DNA of 64,000 nucleotides, from the NCBI GenBank assembly GCA_025602905.1, contig JAHLKI010000002.1:992001-1056000 (forward strand), read 5' to 3'. The notes under the pieces are model-generated. The model saw only the letters and a program-made list of their open reading frames with translations, ran no database searches and was not told where the DNA came from. A program made the translations under genes and the position numbers. Source of the DNA: Phlyctochytrium arcticum. Taxonomy: Eukaryota > Chytridiomycota > Chytridiomycetes > Chytridiales > Chytridiaceae. Positions 33,964 through 46,500 of this stretch are shown in pieces. Each line of letters begins with the position of its first letter. Within the stretch, counting starts at the first letter, position 1.

Positions 33964-34624
33964 ATGCCAACCGGATTGCAACTACCCAACGAAATCATCG
34001 TCCACAGAATCGGCTATGTGAAACTTTCCTCTTCGCCTTTTGGCAATCGGCGGCATCCTATCTTGAAAGCGCTATGCCGAACCTCGCGAGCGCTGAAACA
34101 GATTGATTGCTCAACCTCATATTTTCGCGGAAATCCGAATCAATTTACGTAATCGCTTTGATGCCCCGACAGTGCTTATGGCAAATCCGCAGTTGGGATC
34201 CTACATTCGCAATCTCTCTCTGGAAAGAGCTTGGCCGGATTACCGACAACTGATGTCTCACTACCAATATATTCCAACACTCTGCCCAAATATGTAAGTA
34301 TGCGATTCGAGTTTACTTTGAAATGGCGAACTAATCCTATTATATCTGTCAACTAGCAAAAAATTGACCATATTTAGCAGCACTATCAGTAAACAGGATC
34401 TTGTTGGGCTGGCTCAAAACTGTACGAATTTGGAGGAATTGAGCCTGTCCGAATGTGACGAACTTGGAAGTGACGGGATGGTAGAAGCCGCCCCCTTTCT
34501 AAGCAAGTTGCGGGTCCTGAATGTAACGGGGCCATTTGACAATATGGCGCTCCGCGCTATCGTGAGTTCGTGCCCACTGTTGAAAAAATGCACCATCCGG
34601 AATGCCTACAACCCATTTGCTTAA
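33964..34624 (+). pseudogene. F-box/LRR protein, apparently frameshifted
   Basis: F-box/LRR proteins select substrates for SCF ubiquitin ligases. The start MPTGLQLPNEIIVHRIGYVK is an F-box head (LPNEII). It is followed by LKALCRTSRALKQ and, in another frame, IAQPHIFAEIRINLRNR. The frame switch falls exactly on the tandem duplication GATTGATT near 34102-34109: four extra bases break the reading frame. Downstream the frame is good: an intron 34295-34357 splices cleanly (PN then IKKLTIFSSTIS), and leucine-rich repeats follow (LVGLAQNCTNLEELSLSECD, FLSKLRVLNVTG, LRAIVSSCPLLKKCTIRNA). The protein would be about 200 aa, short for the family. A sequencing error could also explain the break. Confidence 0.65.
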
Positions 34625-35044
34625 TTTTATGGGGTGTCGTTCCGCTGCAAGTTGGTCTAGTGCCCGACAACATTGTTATTGCTTGCGACTTTAGACCAAG
34701 AATTCATATTCGGTGACCCCTCGTGCTAAAATCTCTCAACAGCAGAAAGTCAACTGATGTGATACTCATACCATCGAGAAATCTATCTAATCTCCAAGGT
34801 CCTATACCTGTTAGTTATATATATACCCGCTTCCAACCATGATTTGGAAGTAATCATATACTTGAAACTCGATTTGTGCTCACCATCGTCTTGTTATACG
34901 AGTATCGAAGTCCTTTACCGGTCCATTCATCCACATTCCACCAAACCACAAAAGAACAACAACAATACTACCCAAAATTCATGGAACTCTCACGAGACAA
35001 AGACATGTTATCAATACAACAGATAGGGTACAAGGTGTTGAGGT

Positions 35045-35063
35045 TTGTGTGTGTGTGTGTGTG
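35045..35063. repeat. Short (TG)n microsatellite
   Basis: About eight TG dinucleotides in a row, close to the longer (TG)n tract downstream. Confidence 0.8.
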
Positions 35064-35192
35064 GGGTATGAGGTTGGTGTCAAAAATGAGGAAGAATAAA
35101 GAACATGTAGGTTAAAAAGTGTCTTTTGCATTATGAAATAAGCAATAAATAGGGGAGACTATGTACGTGGGATTGAAAGTGTGTTTGTGCCG

Positions 35193-35236
<44 letters not shown>
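35193..35236. repeat. (TG)n microsatellite, about 20 units
   Basis: An uninterrupted run of TG dinucleotides of about 40 bp. The alternating purine-pyrimidine sequence can adopt Z-DNA. It lies about 75 bp beyond the stop codon of the phosphate transporter, on its 3' side. Confidence 0.95.
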
Positions 35237-35238
<2 letters not shown>

Positions 35239-35310
35239 TGTGAGATGGTGGTAGATATTGGAGGGGGCGAGGGTATCCGGGAGTGTGTGTTGTGAGGGTT
35301 GTAACAGAAT

Positions 35311-37011
35311 CTAAACGACGGCCTTTTCTTCCATTTCTGGCAAGAAAATCTCGTCATCTTCCTCTGGCTCAGCATCGGGAGCCAGTTCCTCCAAAGTCTT
35401 GCCCTTGGGTTCGGGGAGGAGAGTCGTGGCGAGACCACCCGTTGCCATCACAATGGAAAAGACACCGAGCACGATCCGTGGGTTGCCAGTGAAAAAGGGT
35501 CCAACGGCCTGAATGCCGATGATGGCACCGAGTTTACCACAGGCAGAGGAAATGCCGTGGGCACGAGATCGGAAACGAGTAGGGAAAATCTCGGCGGGGT
35601 AGACAAAGGTGGTGGAGTTGGGTCCAAAGTTGAAAAAGAATTGGGCGATGGTGTAGAGGGTGAGGAAAATGGCTTTGCCTGAGCCGGCAACAGTTCCAGT
35701 GACGGGGTCCTTTTTCAGAATGGTGTCCCATGCACCGGCCAGGATGGCGAGAATGACGGTAATGACTCCGAAACCCATAAACTGGATGGGCTTGCGGCCG
35801 AGACGCTCAATGAGTAGGACCGTAACCCAGTAACCAGGAACGGTACCCATGCACGCAACGATAATGTTTCCCACGGCTTTGGCCCAGAAGGCATCGTACT
35901 GGTCGCCACCGTGACCACCGTAGTCGATGAGTTCGAGAACGACGGGCAAGTTGAGGGCCAAACCGTACCAAGCGACGTCGAGAGCAAACCAAGAGTAAGC
36001 AGCGGCAAAGAGCGTCTTCTTGTTGCGAGGAATGGAAAAGTAGTCGGAAAATGTTTGAGCTTTGCGTTTGATGATGGGAGTGGGAGGGGCGTTCAGAGGG
36101 GCGACAACCTGGATTTCTTCTGAGTTCAAGTTTTTGCCAGGAGAATTGCCCTTGGTGGCCTTGTGCATGGCATGGTGGGCGGCGTCGTGGTCACCACGGA
36201 CGGCAGCCGAGAAACGGGGGGTTTCGGGCATGGTGAGACGAAAGTAGACGGTACCGACACAAGGGATGATTCCACATCCGAGCATAATACGCCAGACATA
36301 GTCGAGGTAGAGAATGTCTTCGCGAAGAATGTTTTGAAAGGAGGCGAGGGCAATGAGGGTGACGAGACCACCGACCAAGATTCCGATTCCCTGCATGGCA
36401 AAGACGGCGGCAATCATCATTCCGCGGAAACGGACCTGGGCAAACTCAGAAGTGATGGTGGCGGACATGGGGTAATCACCACCGATTCCAATACCGAGAA
36501 CAAAACGCCAAAGACCGAGCATGGTCAAGACGCCCATTCCGCGCACGGTGGAGCAGGCGAGGGTGGATCCGAGAATGGCAATCATCATGATGATGAGTTC
36601 CATGCCGTACATCTTTTTGCGTCCGAGCTTGTCACCGAGGTAACCAAAGGAGAGTTGACCAATCAAATTTCCCCAGTTTGTCGAGGCTTTCATGAGGGCA
36701 TCAATGTGAGGGTGAGTCGCGCCGAATGTGCTGCCTTCCCTGGGCGATCCACTCGCTGGCGGGTAGTACACACTATATTTTCGAGATTTGAGTACTTTTG
36801 GCTCTCTCTTTTTTTTTGACACTTTTGTAAGAATAACTCACCGGTAGATCATGGGCAATGCGAGACCAATGACAAAAATGTCGTAGGCATCACCGAAAAA
36901 TCCCATTCCAGCGACAATGACCGAGCGCAGATGGAACCAGCCCATACGGGCCTCGTCCAGATGCGCAAAAGTGTTTGCCCGCGGCGGGGAGGACACGGCG
37001 GCGGTGGTCAT
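35311..37011 (-). CDS. PHO84: PHO84-type inorganic phosphate:H+ symporter
   Basis: This is a plasma-membrane MFS transporter of the phosphate:H+ symporter (PHS) family. Exons 36842-37011 and 35311-36772, with a 69-bp intron, give 543 aa. The N-terminus runs to FHLRSVIVAGMGFFGDAYD, the first membrane segment with its conserved acid. Family signatures follow: GYLGDKLGRKKMYG (loop 2-3), WRFVLGIGIGGDYPMSATI (PHS signature), ETPRFSAAV, the long central loop, then NFGPNSTTFVYPAEIFPTRF and GKLGAIIGIQAVGP. The C-terminus is short and acidic (EEDDEIFLPEMEE), plausible for regulation or endocytosis signals. The start is the ATG at 37011, since no better upstream ATG is in frame. No CACGTG Pho4-type site was seen upstream. 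Confidence 0.93.
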
Positions 37012-37755
37012 GGTGGTGGGGGTCCGCTGGGGAGGGTAGTTTGGGGATATGAGATGTAGGGGGAAATGGCAATGTCGGCGGCCCTTTTCTACTTTTTTTC
37101 CCAACCAGCTTTTTTCCAGCCGAGTGACTCTGAAAAAGGAATGTTCTGCGCAAATGGAAAGTTCCGCGGTGCCAGTTCCGCCGCAGCCAATCAGCGGCTG
37201 CCGTCCTGGGATCTGTGCGGCACAGCGGGGGCACAGCCATGGTCTGTCTCGCATTGGGAGAAATCCAGTGAGAAACCTCTAAGAAACCATTCCAGAAAAG
37301 TTGAGATGATTGTTGAGGCCAAGCACTTACGAGCACCTAAGTGCAACAAGGTTATTAATCCTATTCAAAAAAACGTTAACTATAAGCAACATAAGAATCA
37401 CTTTAAATAGAGATGGCCTTGAGTTAAATGACATTAGCATTTTGTTGCAGTTTGTTCAGTATAGAAGTGGGACGGACGGGACCACCATATGCATGGGGAC
37501 CCTGGGTATGAAAGATTCGAAGAAAAGCGCATTCTCGAAATTGTCCCGCCATCTGGGTAGCAGCCCGGTATAGCTGATTCCTTCGGTATCGTACAATGGA
37601 ACATGGAACAATTGAAGTCTGCTACGACGACAACAGTTGCGCAGCTCACAATCTTTGGTTTACCCGCAATGCCATCCACAGATCCACACATTCAACGGAG
37701 CCATATATTATATTGGGGGACGTAGGAAGAGATGATTCGCGATATATCTAAGAGT
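37012..37755. promoter_or_regulatory. Phosphate transporter upstream region
   Basis: This is about 745 bp between the transporter start and the chitin synthase stop. No coding sequence is supported. The part nearest 37011 should hold the transporter promoter. Confidence 0.4.
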
Positions 37756-40700
37756 CTATTCACTCAAAAACGAAAAACTTTTGCCATCATCCTCGATCCG
37801 TAACTCCTGATGCCAAACCTGATTTCCTCGCCGTTTTTCCTCATGCACAAAAGTCGACATCAACACCGCATCTCCGAAACTGACGTCTTCAGCCCCACCA
37901 TCAAACGTCGCCAGTGAATCCACAAACTCGCCTTCCAACGTCTCGTCTAGGTCCAGGCTCAGTACAGGAGGGCGTTGAGGTAAAGAGGTTCGCTCTTCTT
38001 CCCCAGGTGGATCGTGGTATTCAATTGTCCCGGTTCTTGTCAACGAAGCAGTCGTTGGCCCAATGGACGACAAAAGATGGGCAGATCGCGCTTGCAGGGT
38101 ATCTCGTAACGCCGACGATTTGATATTGTACGTATACGACACGGGTTGAATGTAGCCTGGCACGGCGGGTACAACTGGCAAAACTTCAGGGACGGCTCGT
38201 TGCTCCGACGTGTTTGGATGGAAGACGACTTGGCGCGGCTTGGTCGGCAGTCTTGGCGGCGGCAGTCGCTCGTCATCCTCCTCTTGCCTATGACTCTCTT
38301 CATCCTCCTGATGCCAAAACTTTTTCAGGACCGCAAGATCAGATTTCCGCAACTTGGCCTCGAGTCTGGGTCCATGGGGTCGCCGCTCAACCCGATTTTC
38401 CTTTTCCGGATCCACGCCGTTTTTCAAATGTCGTTCGTGAGTCAGAGCTTTAGAACCATGATGCTGAGTTGGTCGAGGTCGGTTATGCGTAAAAGAAGAG
38501 GAAGACGCCGAAAAATGGATTTGTATGTCAGCTGAAGTCGGAGTGGGAGTGGGTGGAGTAGGGCGAGACTGACCGGACAAATCAGAGCTCTTCTGCTGCT
38601 TCGGGGCATGATTTTGCATCTTTAACCCGACATGCGACAGATCAGATTCCATTTGCAGACCTGGGAAGCCTCCGTCCCCGCTTTGCTCGCTCCATGGTGT
38701 AGGTGGAACCAGCATCAGCTGTGGAATGACCGGTCCGGCTTTGAGACTTGATCGCCGTGTTGGGATGCTTAATTTTCCTTTTGAGTGGTCATCCTCGTCT
38801 ATCCACCCCTCCAGCCGGATCTGACCTGGCGGCATACTGCTGACGTCGCGTCGTCGCCGTTGTTGGTCCAAATACCAGCTTCGTCGTTGCTGGTCTGTCA
38901 GTCCTACCGGGCTTAGCGTTGGTGACAACAATACCGCCGCCGTTGCATTTGCTGTCAATCCGTGTTGATCATATAATCCGTCATAGTTGGCAAAGTCGGT
39001 AGTATAATACGATGCAGGTTGAGTGTAATTAATATGACTGGCACCACCTTCATACGGGTCACGCAGGCTGGGTGGCTGCGGGAGCGGTTTTTGTGGACGG
39101 TGGGACACGCTCACCATCTCACTCTGCCGACTCCCATCACCCCCATGATCTCCCAAAGCCTCTGCTTCCCAATCCGAATACCTATCAAAATAAATCAAAC
39201 TATAAGCCCAATATTCAAAGTTTTCATCATGCCAACAAGAACATACCGTTTCAAATGTACAGATCCAACCTCAAACGTCCCCGACGTACCGCCATGCCCA
39301 CCATCATCCCCCTCCACTTTTCGGGTCTCACCCCAGCTAAAATCATCAAAATGCCAAAATGCGTACAACGGCAACATGAAATTCCACACGGGGAGGGCGA
39401 GCAGGTACACTCCCATCCAGCCCACATATACCCATTTTCGGGTCGTTAGGGTGATGAGCACTGCCGGTAATAGGAGCGAGACGAGGAGCATCGCGAGGGG
39501 GAGGGTTGCGCCTTGCCCGGCGATGGCTGTGATGATTAGGACGTACATGAAGAGGAGGGCGGCAGGGAGGACGGCTGTGCTGAATAGATCCAGCTAAAAT
39601 CCAGAGAAGATGAGTCTTTTTGTATGACGAAATAAGGACAGATTGTTCAGTCTTACCGCAACTACAAACTGCATACTAAAGCAAAAAATGCCACACAGTT
39701 CCTTGACTTTCACCAATTCCAACAAATTATGTACCGTTGAGTTGATCCATCGTCGACGTTGGCTCGTGAGTACCGCCAATGTATCGGGCACGACGGTATG
39801 GCACACGGCCCGCGGCACAAAGACCATCTTCCGTTTAGGGAACTGACGGAGGAGCAGGGTCGACAGGAACCGGTCTTCACCCAATAACAACAGGTTCTTT
39901 TTGTGAAGCGTATCCAGGACGTTTTCCGAGTACTCGTCTACAATATCGGGGTTGACGAGGAGCGGCACGACAAGTCCATTGGGCTTGATCGCTTTGATTC
40001 GATACATGCAGAAACAGCCGGGTAAGCAAGTCACCCCCCCAAACACACTCTCGAAGGCCTTCCCAGAATGATGGGAAATGTAATATTCAAAGACTTGGAT
40101 CATGGTCACCCACGAATCCCGCTTATTCGCAATCCGGGTTTCACCACAGAGACCCATAATCTGATCATCCGTGACAAGAGCATCGACCATATATCCCAAC
40201 GATGAGGGGCCGACCCGGGTATCCGCGTCCACCATCAGAACGGCCTCAAAGGATTCAGCGGGTGCCCCATGGGTTACGCGTTGAATGGCATTGTAGAGTT
40301 CATGGTCGAGTGGAGTCATACGGTCGTCGAATAGGACCCGAGAGAAGAAATTCATGAGGATGAGTTGAGAGTCGCGTTTGCCCCGGTTTCCGGGTTTGGC
40401 GGATGAGGATTCGGAGGGTGTACCGCATTTTACGACCAGAATTGTGGGGACTGTGTGGCCGGTACTGGAAAAATATCCGGCATACTATTGCAAAAATTAT
40501 TGACCTTTGATTTTGTTACTGGCAAAACATATCAAACTCACCACTTTAGCCATATTATGCTGCCGCTCTCCATCCGCAATTGCCAAATAACTTTTCGGTT
40601 CCGGCTCCTCCCACCCAGTCAGCATCTCAACAATCACTTCGGGAGTAGTCATCCCCAACTCTTTCCAATCGTCGCCTTTAATCAATCCATCCGCAATCAC

Positions 40701-42442
40701 AAACAGGAGTTTTTTGTCGTCGGGGTAGGTAGTTTCGGCCAGGGATTCAAGGGTTGTGCGAATTCCTTGCGCTGATTCAGAGTAACAGGTGACGAGCAAC
40801 AGGGTGTACATTTCTTGACTGGGCGCAGCTGGTGGTGGAAATCCAGTTGTGACGGGTATATAGGAACTACTTGGACCATGGGCAGGGTAGCCATACGTGT
40901 TGGGCATCATTTCCCCCGACTCGTTGGTATACCACATTTGTTGCTGTTGTTGAGTCAACATTTTTTGGTGATGCAGCATTTGTTCCTGTTGTTGCAATTG
41001 AACCCTCAGCGCTCTCTCGCGAGGACTAAAACGGCTGACAGCGCCCCATCGCCATTGCACGCCTCCACGCCCTTCACCCCACACCCAGTAAAACACCACC
41101 CCCATCAGGAATTTCGCCAGTACTACTCCCACCACCACTAGCAACAAGAAGATACTGATGGTTTGGTAGACGGCACATCCACTCCCTTCACGATCCACAT
41201 ACCCTACTGCAAAATGGTGCACGAGGCATTGTGCCAACACGCGCGAGTCGGGGCGGGTGAGTAACAGATATGACGAGTCTGAGCCGAGGGATTTGTGTAC
41301 AATTGTGCCGAGGGGTGTGGTGTTCCATGAAGGAAACAATGTGTTCAGATCCGTTAGATTCAGAATGAGACCGTTGAATGCTAGGAGTTGATGGGGGAAT
41401 TGCTTTGATTTTGCCAATTCTGACCATGAAAAGAATAGGCGGGTTCGTGGGGGCGGTAGCAGAGGAGCCACTTTTGTCCATTCGAGACATCTTCCAGTAG
41501 TCCCACCAAGTCCTTCACGGCGACAATCTCCTTTCAATCGACCAACATCCCAACCAACCCCCGCCAACTCACTACAGGGATCTCCACTGTTCCCATTCAT
41601 AAGCCAGCTCACGTCCCTCCCTCTCCAAGAATCATCAATGTCATTTCCGCCTGCACCCATCACAACCTCGCGCACACGGTCAAAAGGGTAGACGCCGCCT
41701 TTGATGACAACGCTGTCATACCCGAAGTTGTTGACTGTTCCGTCGGTCTGATTCAAATAGGGTTCGGAGGATGTGCGCCCGTCATTGGCAGGACACAGTG
41801 CTGGTCGTAGTCCCACTGTTAGGAATCCGACGATGGTGCAGAGCATGGCGATAATAATACATAATGCAACCTTGGAAGTAATCTATGTCAATATACGGAC
41901 GGTAAATTGGATGGTCATGAATACCTTTTCACGCCACGCCTGTTGCACGACTCGATCCTTCATCCCCATTGTTCGTTCCAGAACTCGGGGCACGGCACAA
42001 CAGGTCAGACATCGGCTCATAGTTGTCCACCAGCTTGAATCGTTCTCGGGTGGTGGGAGTGGGGTTGTGTAGGCTGTTAATGCCGCATGCGGTGGGACAT
42101 TGGACCTTTCTCCTAGCTCTCGATTAAAGTGGTTGGTTGTTGCACCTATGGAAAGTATATTCAGAACCCCATAATCTCATGCAATGGTTTTGACACGGCC
42201 AACTCACCAGCTCTCGTCAACGGTGCAGCCACAGTCCGTTTTCGCATTAATGGATCCCGAGTCTTGCATCGGTCCAATCTCACCATCGTCCGTGCCCGTC
42301 TCATACTCGTCTCTCTTCTCATTCTTGTTATGTCCAAGCTGGCATTTTCGTCCGCATCTTCGGTGGATTCGTAGGAGTAGGGGCGGCGGTGATGGAGGAC
42401 CGTGCCTCCTAGTGTACGAGTCGTCAGTGTTCGGTTCACCAT
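37756..42442 (-). CDS. CHS3: Division 2 chitin synthase (CHS3/class IV-like)
   Basis: This membrane GT2 enzyme polymerises UDP-GlcNAc into cell-wall chitin. At least six exons are visible. Exon 1 from 42442 ([15 protein letters not shown]) splices after LTRAG into [18 protein letters not shown]. Next comes [21 protein letters not shown], an extracellular loop, and a second span ([17 protein letters not shown]). The catalytic domain shows [77 protein letters not shown] and [15 protein letters not shown]. The C-terminal spans end with the conserved [17 protein letters not shown] last exon of about 475 codons is disordered, rich in Ser, Pro and Arg, and is not part of the usual core. No myosin motor head is present, so this is not class V/VII. 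Total length is about 1,450 aa; minor exon edges are approximate. Confidence 0.93.
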
Positions 42443-43587
42443 GATTGTATTCGGTCGAACTTTTCGAACTTTTCGTCCACAATTTTCTATTCGGGAGATC
42501 CGATATTGGCTCCTCCTTGACGAGCGCCACTACAGATATCCTATTAGAATTTAACAGTCACTCAATCATCCCATCTCATAACACCCAAGATACAGACAAA
42601 AGCTCACCTTCTCTAAAAATCCGTTTAATATTGATGGGTCATGACATCTATTCTAATAACTCTCGTGGCCCCCCTCCTTGACTAGCGATATCCTTTTACT
42701 CACTGAGAACAAATATCAATCAGCCGTTCCACCTCATGAAACCAAGAAACAGACCAAACCTCACCTTCCCAAATACTTCCGTCTGTATTGATGGAATATG
42801 ACCTTCACGCGAGAGTAAAGCGCCCCGTTGCTGCTTTGCTGCGCTCCCTCCTGCCAATATCAATATTCCCACACGCGTCCATTTCGCCGCCATCATTTGC
42901 GTTCCCTGAATCGTGATCCCTTCCTTGGCCGCCATTGCAAGATCGGGCAAGAGAACGGAACGTCTCATAAGCACTGGGCGGACGATGACAGGCTGGTATG
43001 TGTTGAGATGGCATTGGTGGTTTCACTATAGCAGTTTCAACGAAGTTTGGCTATTTGGAAAACTGACGACTTGGTTTGTTTATTTTGCGCTCGTTGGAAT
43101 ATGATGGCATTGTGGAGTTGTTGGAAAACATCGACGGCGTGCAGCGGTGCCAGGGGCGGAAAGATGGGCAGGATGTCGTTAGGGATGCTGCATTTGCTTG
43201 TGGCCTTTGTCTACACGACGCGATCACCGATTCCAGATGCGCTAAAACGCCAATTTGAGCTCAGGCTGCCCGTCAAACGCACCAGGGCTTGATTGAATCC
43301 ATAGGTAACGAAGTGATTTGGTTTTGTCAGAGTGCGAAACGCATCCCAGCCACTGTAATCGGGCATTCATATCAAGAGGGAACCATTAGGATGCAGTCTT
43401 ATAGTAGTGTCTGATTACAAGGAAACATTACATAGGAAAGAAGGAACGTTAGACTCAAACTATGTCGTGTCTCTGGCGATGGAGAGATGCCAATAGTGAA
43501 CGGATTTTCTATTGACGCAAAGAAATTGGGGAATTTTGGTATCAAGTAAACAAAAAGTGAATGAAAATGGATTGAATTAATGTACTT
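42443..43587. other. No supported gene
   Basis: This interval lies between the chitin synthase start and the CAP-Gly gene stop. Several short frames exist on both strands (for example minus 42720-42974), but none has a domain or coherent splicing. The part nearest 42443 should contain the chitin synthase promoter. Confidence 0.4.
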
Positions 43588-46500
43588 TCAGGCTTCGATG
43601 CCCTCGGCTTGTTGACCTCGATCACGTATCCGTTGGCGATGTGCCGGCCCATGACGCACGGGCACGGCTTTCTGGACTTTTATGAGGAGCCCGTGCTTGG
43701 GTGGACATTCGAAATATCGATGGGTGAGGACGTGTCCATCATGTTTTCCAACTTTGAAAAATGCTTTAGAAGAAGTCATGAAGGCAATAGGCGTTTCAAG
43801 CAAAACATACCGGGTTGCTCGAGATGAACACCGCACCATGTCCCTGCATCCGGATGTGAAACGAGCGGTCCAAGATATGCCACACGCCCACTACATCGCT
43901 CCCCCCGGAAGAAGACGCTAATTTTATCACCAAGCGTCAAATCGTAGATGTTTTGCGAGTCGTAAGATTGCCTTTGTGGGCCGGGAGTGGCAGTCGTTGA
44001 TCTGGTCGCGGGTGTACTTGGCGCGCTGTCAAACTCATTGGCTTCAGCGGTTGCAACCCTATTTTTTGCTGTCGTTGGGCGTCCCTGATGGGCGGCGGGC
44101 GATGGCCCCCGATCTGGGAAGGGTGGATGCGGGATATGCGAACTCAGTTGGGGCCCAGAGCCCCACCACCATCGATTGCCGCTTTCTGCATGATTTCCTG
44201 TAGCCGGAGGAGGGTTGAGTGCAAAATAGTCTCCGTTTCGTCCGCGGGGGTTGCCAACTTGATAGGTAGGCCGCCGCACGAGACCGCTATGCGGGCTGCG
44301 CGGGAGGAAGGGGAAATACTTTGTCTAGGGAGTGGAAATCGTAAGACCAAGGTTTCTGATCCGAAGGAATTGAATTATACCTCGATGAGTGGATCCGCCA
44401 AAGAATTACGGTGGAAGCGAAGGTGCCGAATCTCACGTCGCAATTTTTGTACTAAAATTTGGTAGGCCTAGGGTATTGAGACATTTGTCCAAGGATTAGC
44501 ATTAGTCTGTGTCAGGTGTTGAGAGCTTTTTATCACCTTTTTTTGGCGGTCATATATCACTCTTGAGGCTGCATTGGGCGATGTATTCGTGTCTTCAACC
44601 GCAGTATCCACCTGCGTAAGCAAAATATGTTAAGAGATGTACGCTTGCCCGAACCACAAACCACATGCAGGCACCAACCTTGGGCTCCTTATGACTGAGG
44701 ATAGGTTGATTTATTGAACCGCTTCTCTCGCCTGTTTGCTCTTTCAAAGCTGCCAGCTGGTGCTTTAATTTAGAGACAAGTGTCGGATAATCAATTGTGC
44801 GCGGTGCATGGTGTTGAAGCTCTGGATTGGTCAACTGTTTCATCAAAAGTTTACAAAAGACAAAAAAATTAAGTTGTGTGTGGTGAAACATTGAGGAGAA
44901 GGGTACAACTGACCAGTTCGTGCGTATGCTGTTGCTGCAGATGGTAAGCGACAGATCGTGGGTTACGAGGGTCAGGATGATGAGAATGAGCCGACACGGG
45001 TCTTATTATGATGGGAGCACGCTGAGGTTTTGGTGATACTGCTGGCGGCGGGGGTTCTTGTGCCGCTACTACTTTCTGTGGACGGGGTCGCCGATGAGGT
45101 TTTCGGGCTGGCGTGGCTCGAGGAGGCTCAGCGGCAGTCGCAGGAGCTGCATGCGCTCTTTGTGCCGTTTTTGTTTTCGCCGGTAGGGGTGGCAAGCTCT
45201 TTTTGACCCCCCGTAATTTCGGGCCTGGGGCAGCTCCTGCTGTATGGGGAGCAGCTTCACGGGCATCTCGGCTGGGTGAGCGAGAGATATCTGGTAGTGA
45301 CGGCTTTGATCGGCGTAACGCAGCTTGGTTTTGTTTTAATGGCAGAACCGGTTCAGATAATGGTCCCGAAAATGCTCGCTCGGGAGCAACGTACGGATTG
45401 GTCTCTCGCAAATCGCGGCGAGATCCCTTCACGCTCGTCGGCTGTCGACCGGCCGGATGACCCTGTACATTCTCAACATAGTGAACCGCTGGGCGCTCCT
45501 GTCTCCCACGCGTCTCATGCTCCTCCTCATTGACCTCCTCTTCGGCTTTGTCTATCGTTGAATGCATGAGCTGCGAGGCGTACATAGAAAGGATACCGCG
45601 AGGCGGTGGACCAAGGTCCATGTCGCTCGCATCTAGCGCGCTTTCGTGATGGGCATCAGCTTCTGCATCACTATACTCGCTGCCAAAGTCAGCGCTGTAC
45701 GAGTAGATTTCTCTAGATGGATGCTGTGATACTTTTTGATCATCAAAATCTGCGCTGTAGTGCATATCGCGGGGTTCGTCGTTGGAATACTTCGAAGATT
45801 GTGCGGCAGTTTGTCTGTTCTGTGCATCTTCATTGAAAACAGCGCTAGACTGGACATCCCCCATGTACGATTGCTTTTCACGTGCTTCCTCTGCTTGCAA
45901 CTGTTTTTCATCCTCCTCCCCAAAATCAGAGCTATACAGTACTCTCTCCAGATGGGGCTCAGGCCGCTCCCGAGCAGCATTTATCGGTTCAGTTGCCTCA
46001 GATTCGTACAAGTGCTGCGCAGAAGCTTGTCGTGACCGGATATGCCCATGTTCTGTGCTATAATCATCATCGGCCACTTGACTACGATAGGCACCATTTT
46101 GGGCATCGCTCATGCGTGCGCCGCTCGTGTGAGTGTTGCTCATGTGTTGTTGAGATCCAAAGTCAGATAAAAAGTCTGCGCTATAAGTAGGCCCATTCAT
46201 ATTCTCTGCACTGCCTAGCTGTTGTCGCGAAAGAGCTCTCTCTGGTTCATCAAATTCAGTACTGTAATTCGCGTAATTCTCATTGCCGAATTCTTGATTT
46301 GAGAGTTGTCGTGAATTTGGCTCATTCGCTGCATCGGAAAAGTCTCCGCTATACCTGTCCTCACTAAGTTGACCCCGGCTTGCATGGGTACTATTCATCT
46401 CTAGGTGTGACCCTTGTTGTGAGAGGGCGCCGCTGGCTTCATCTGAATCTTGTGCGCTGTGCTGAGCGTCACTTGTTTGCTCCCAATGTGCTGGACTGCC

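Larger units (their letters stand above)
34625..35310. other. Gene-free flank with TG repeats
   Basis: No supported ORF is present. The right half contains the dinucleotide repeats listed separately and the 3' flank of the phosphate transporter. Confidence 0.5.

Noticed and set aside
35112..35438. His/Thr dipeptide-repeat protein on the minus strand
   Set aside because: It is a translation of the (TG)n microsatellite running into the end of the phosphate transporter in the wrong frame.
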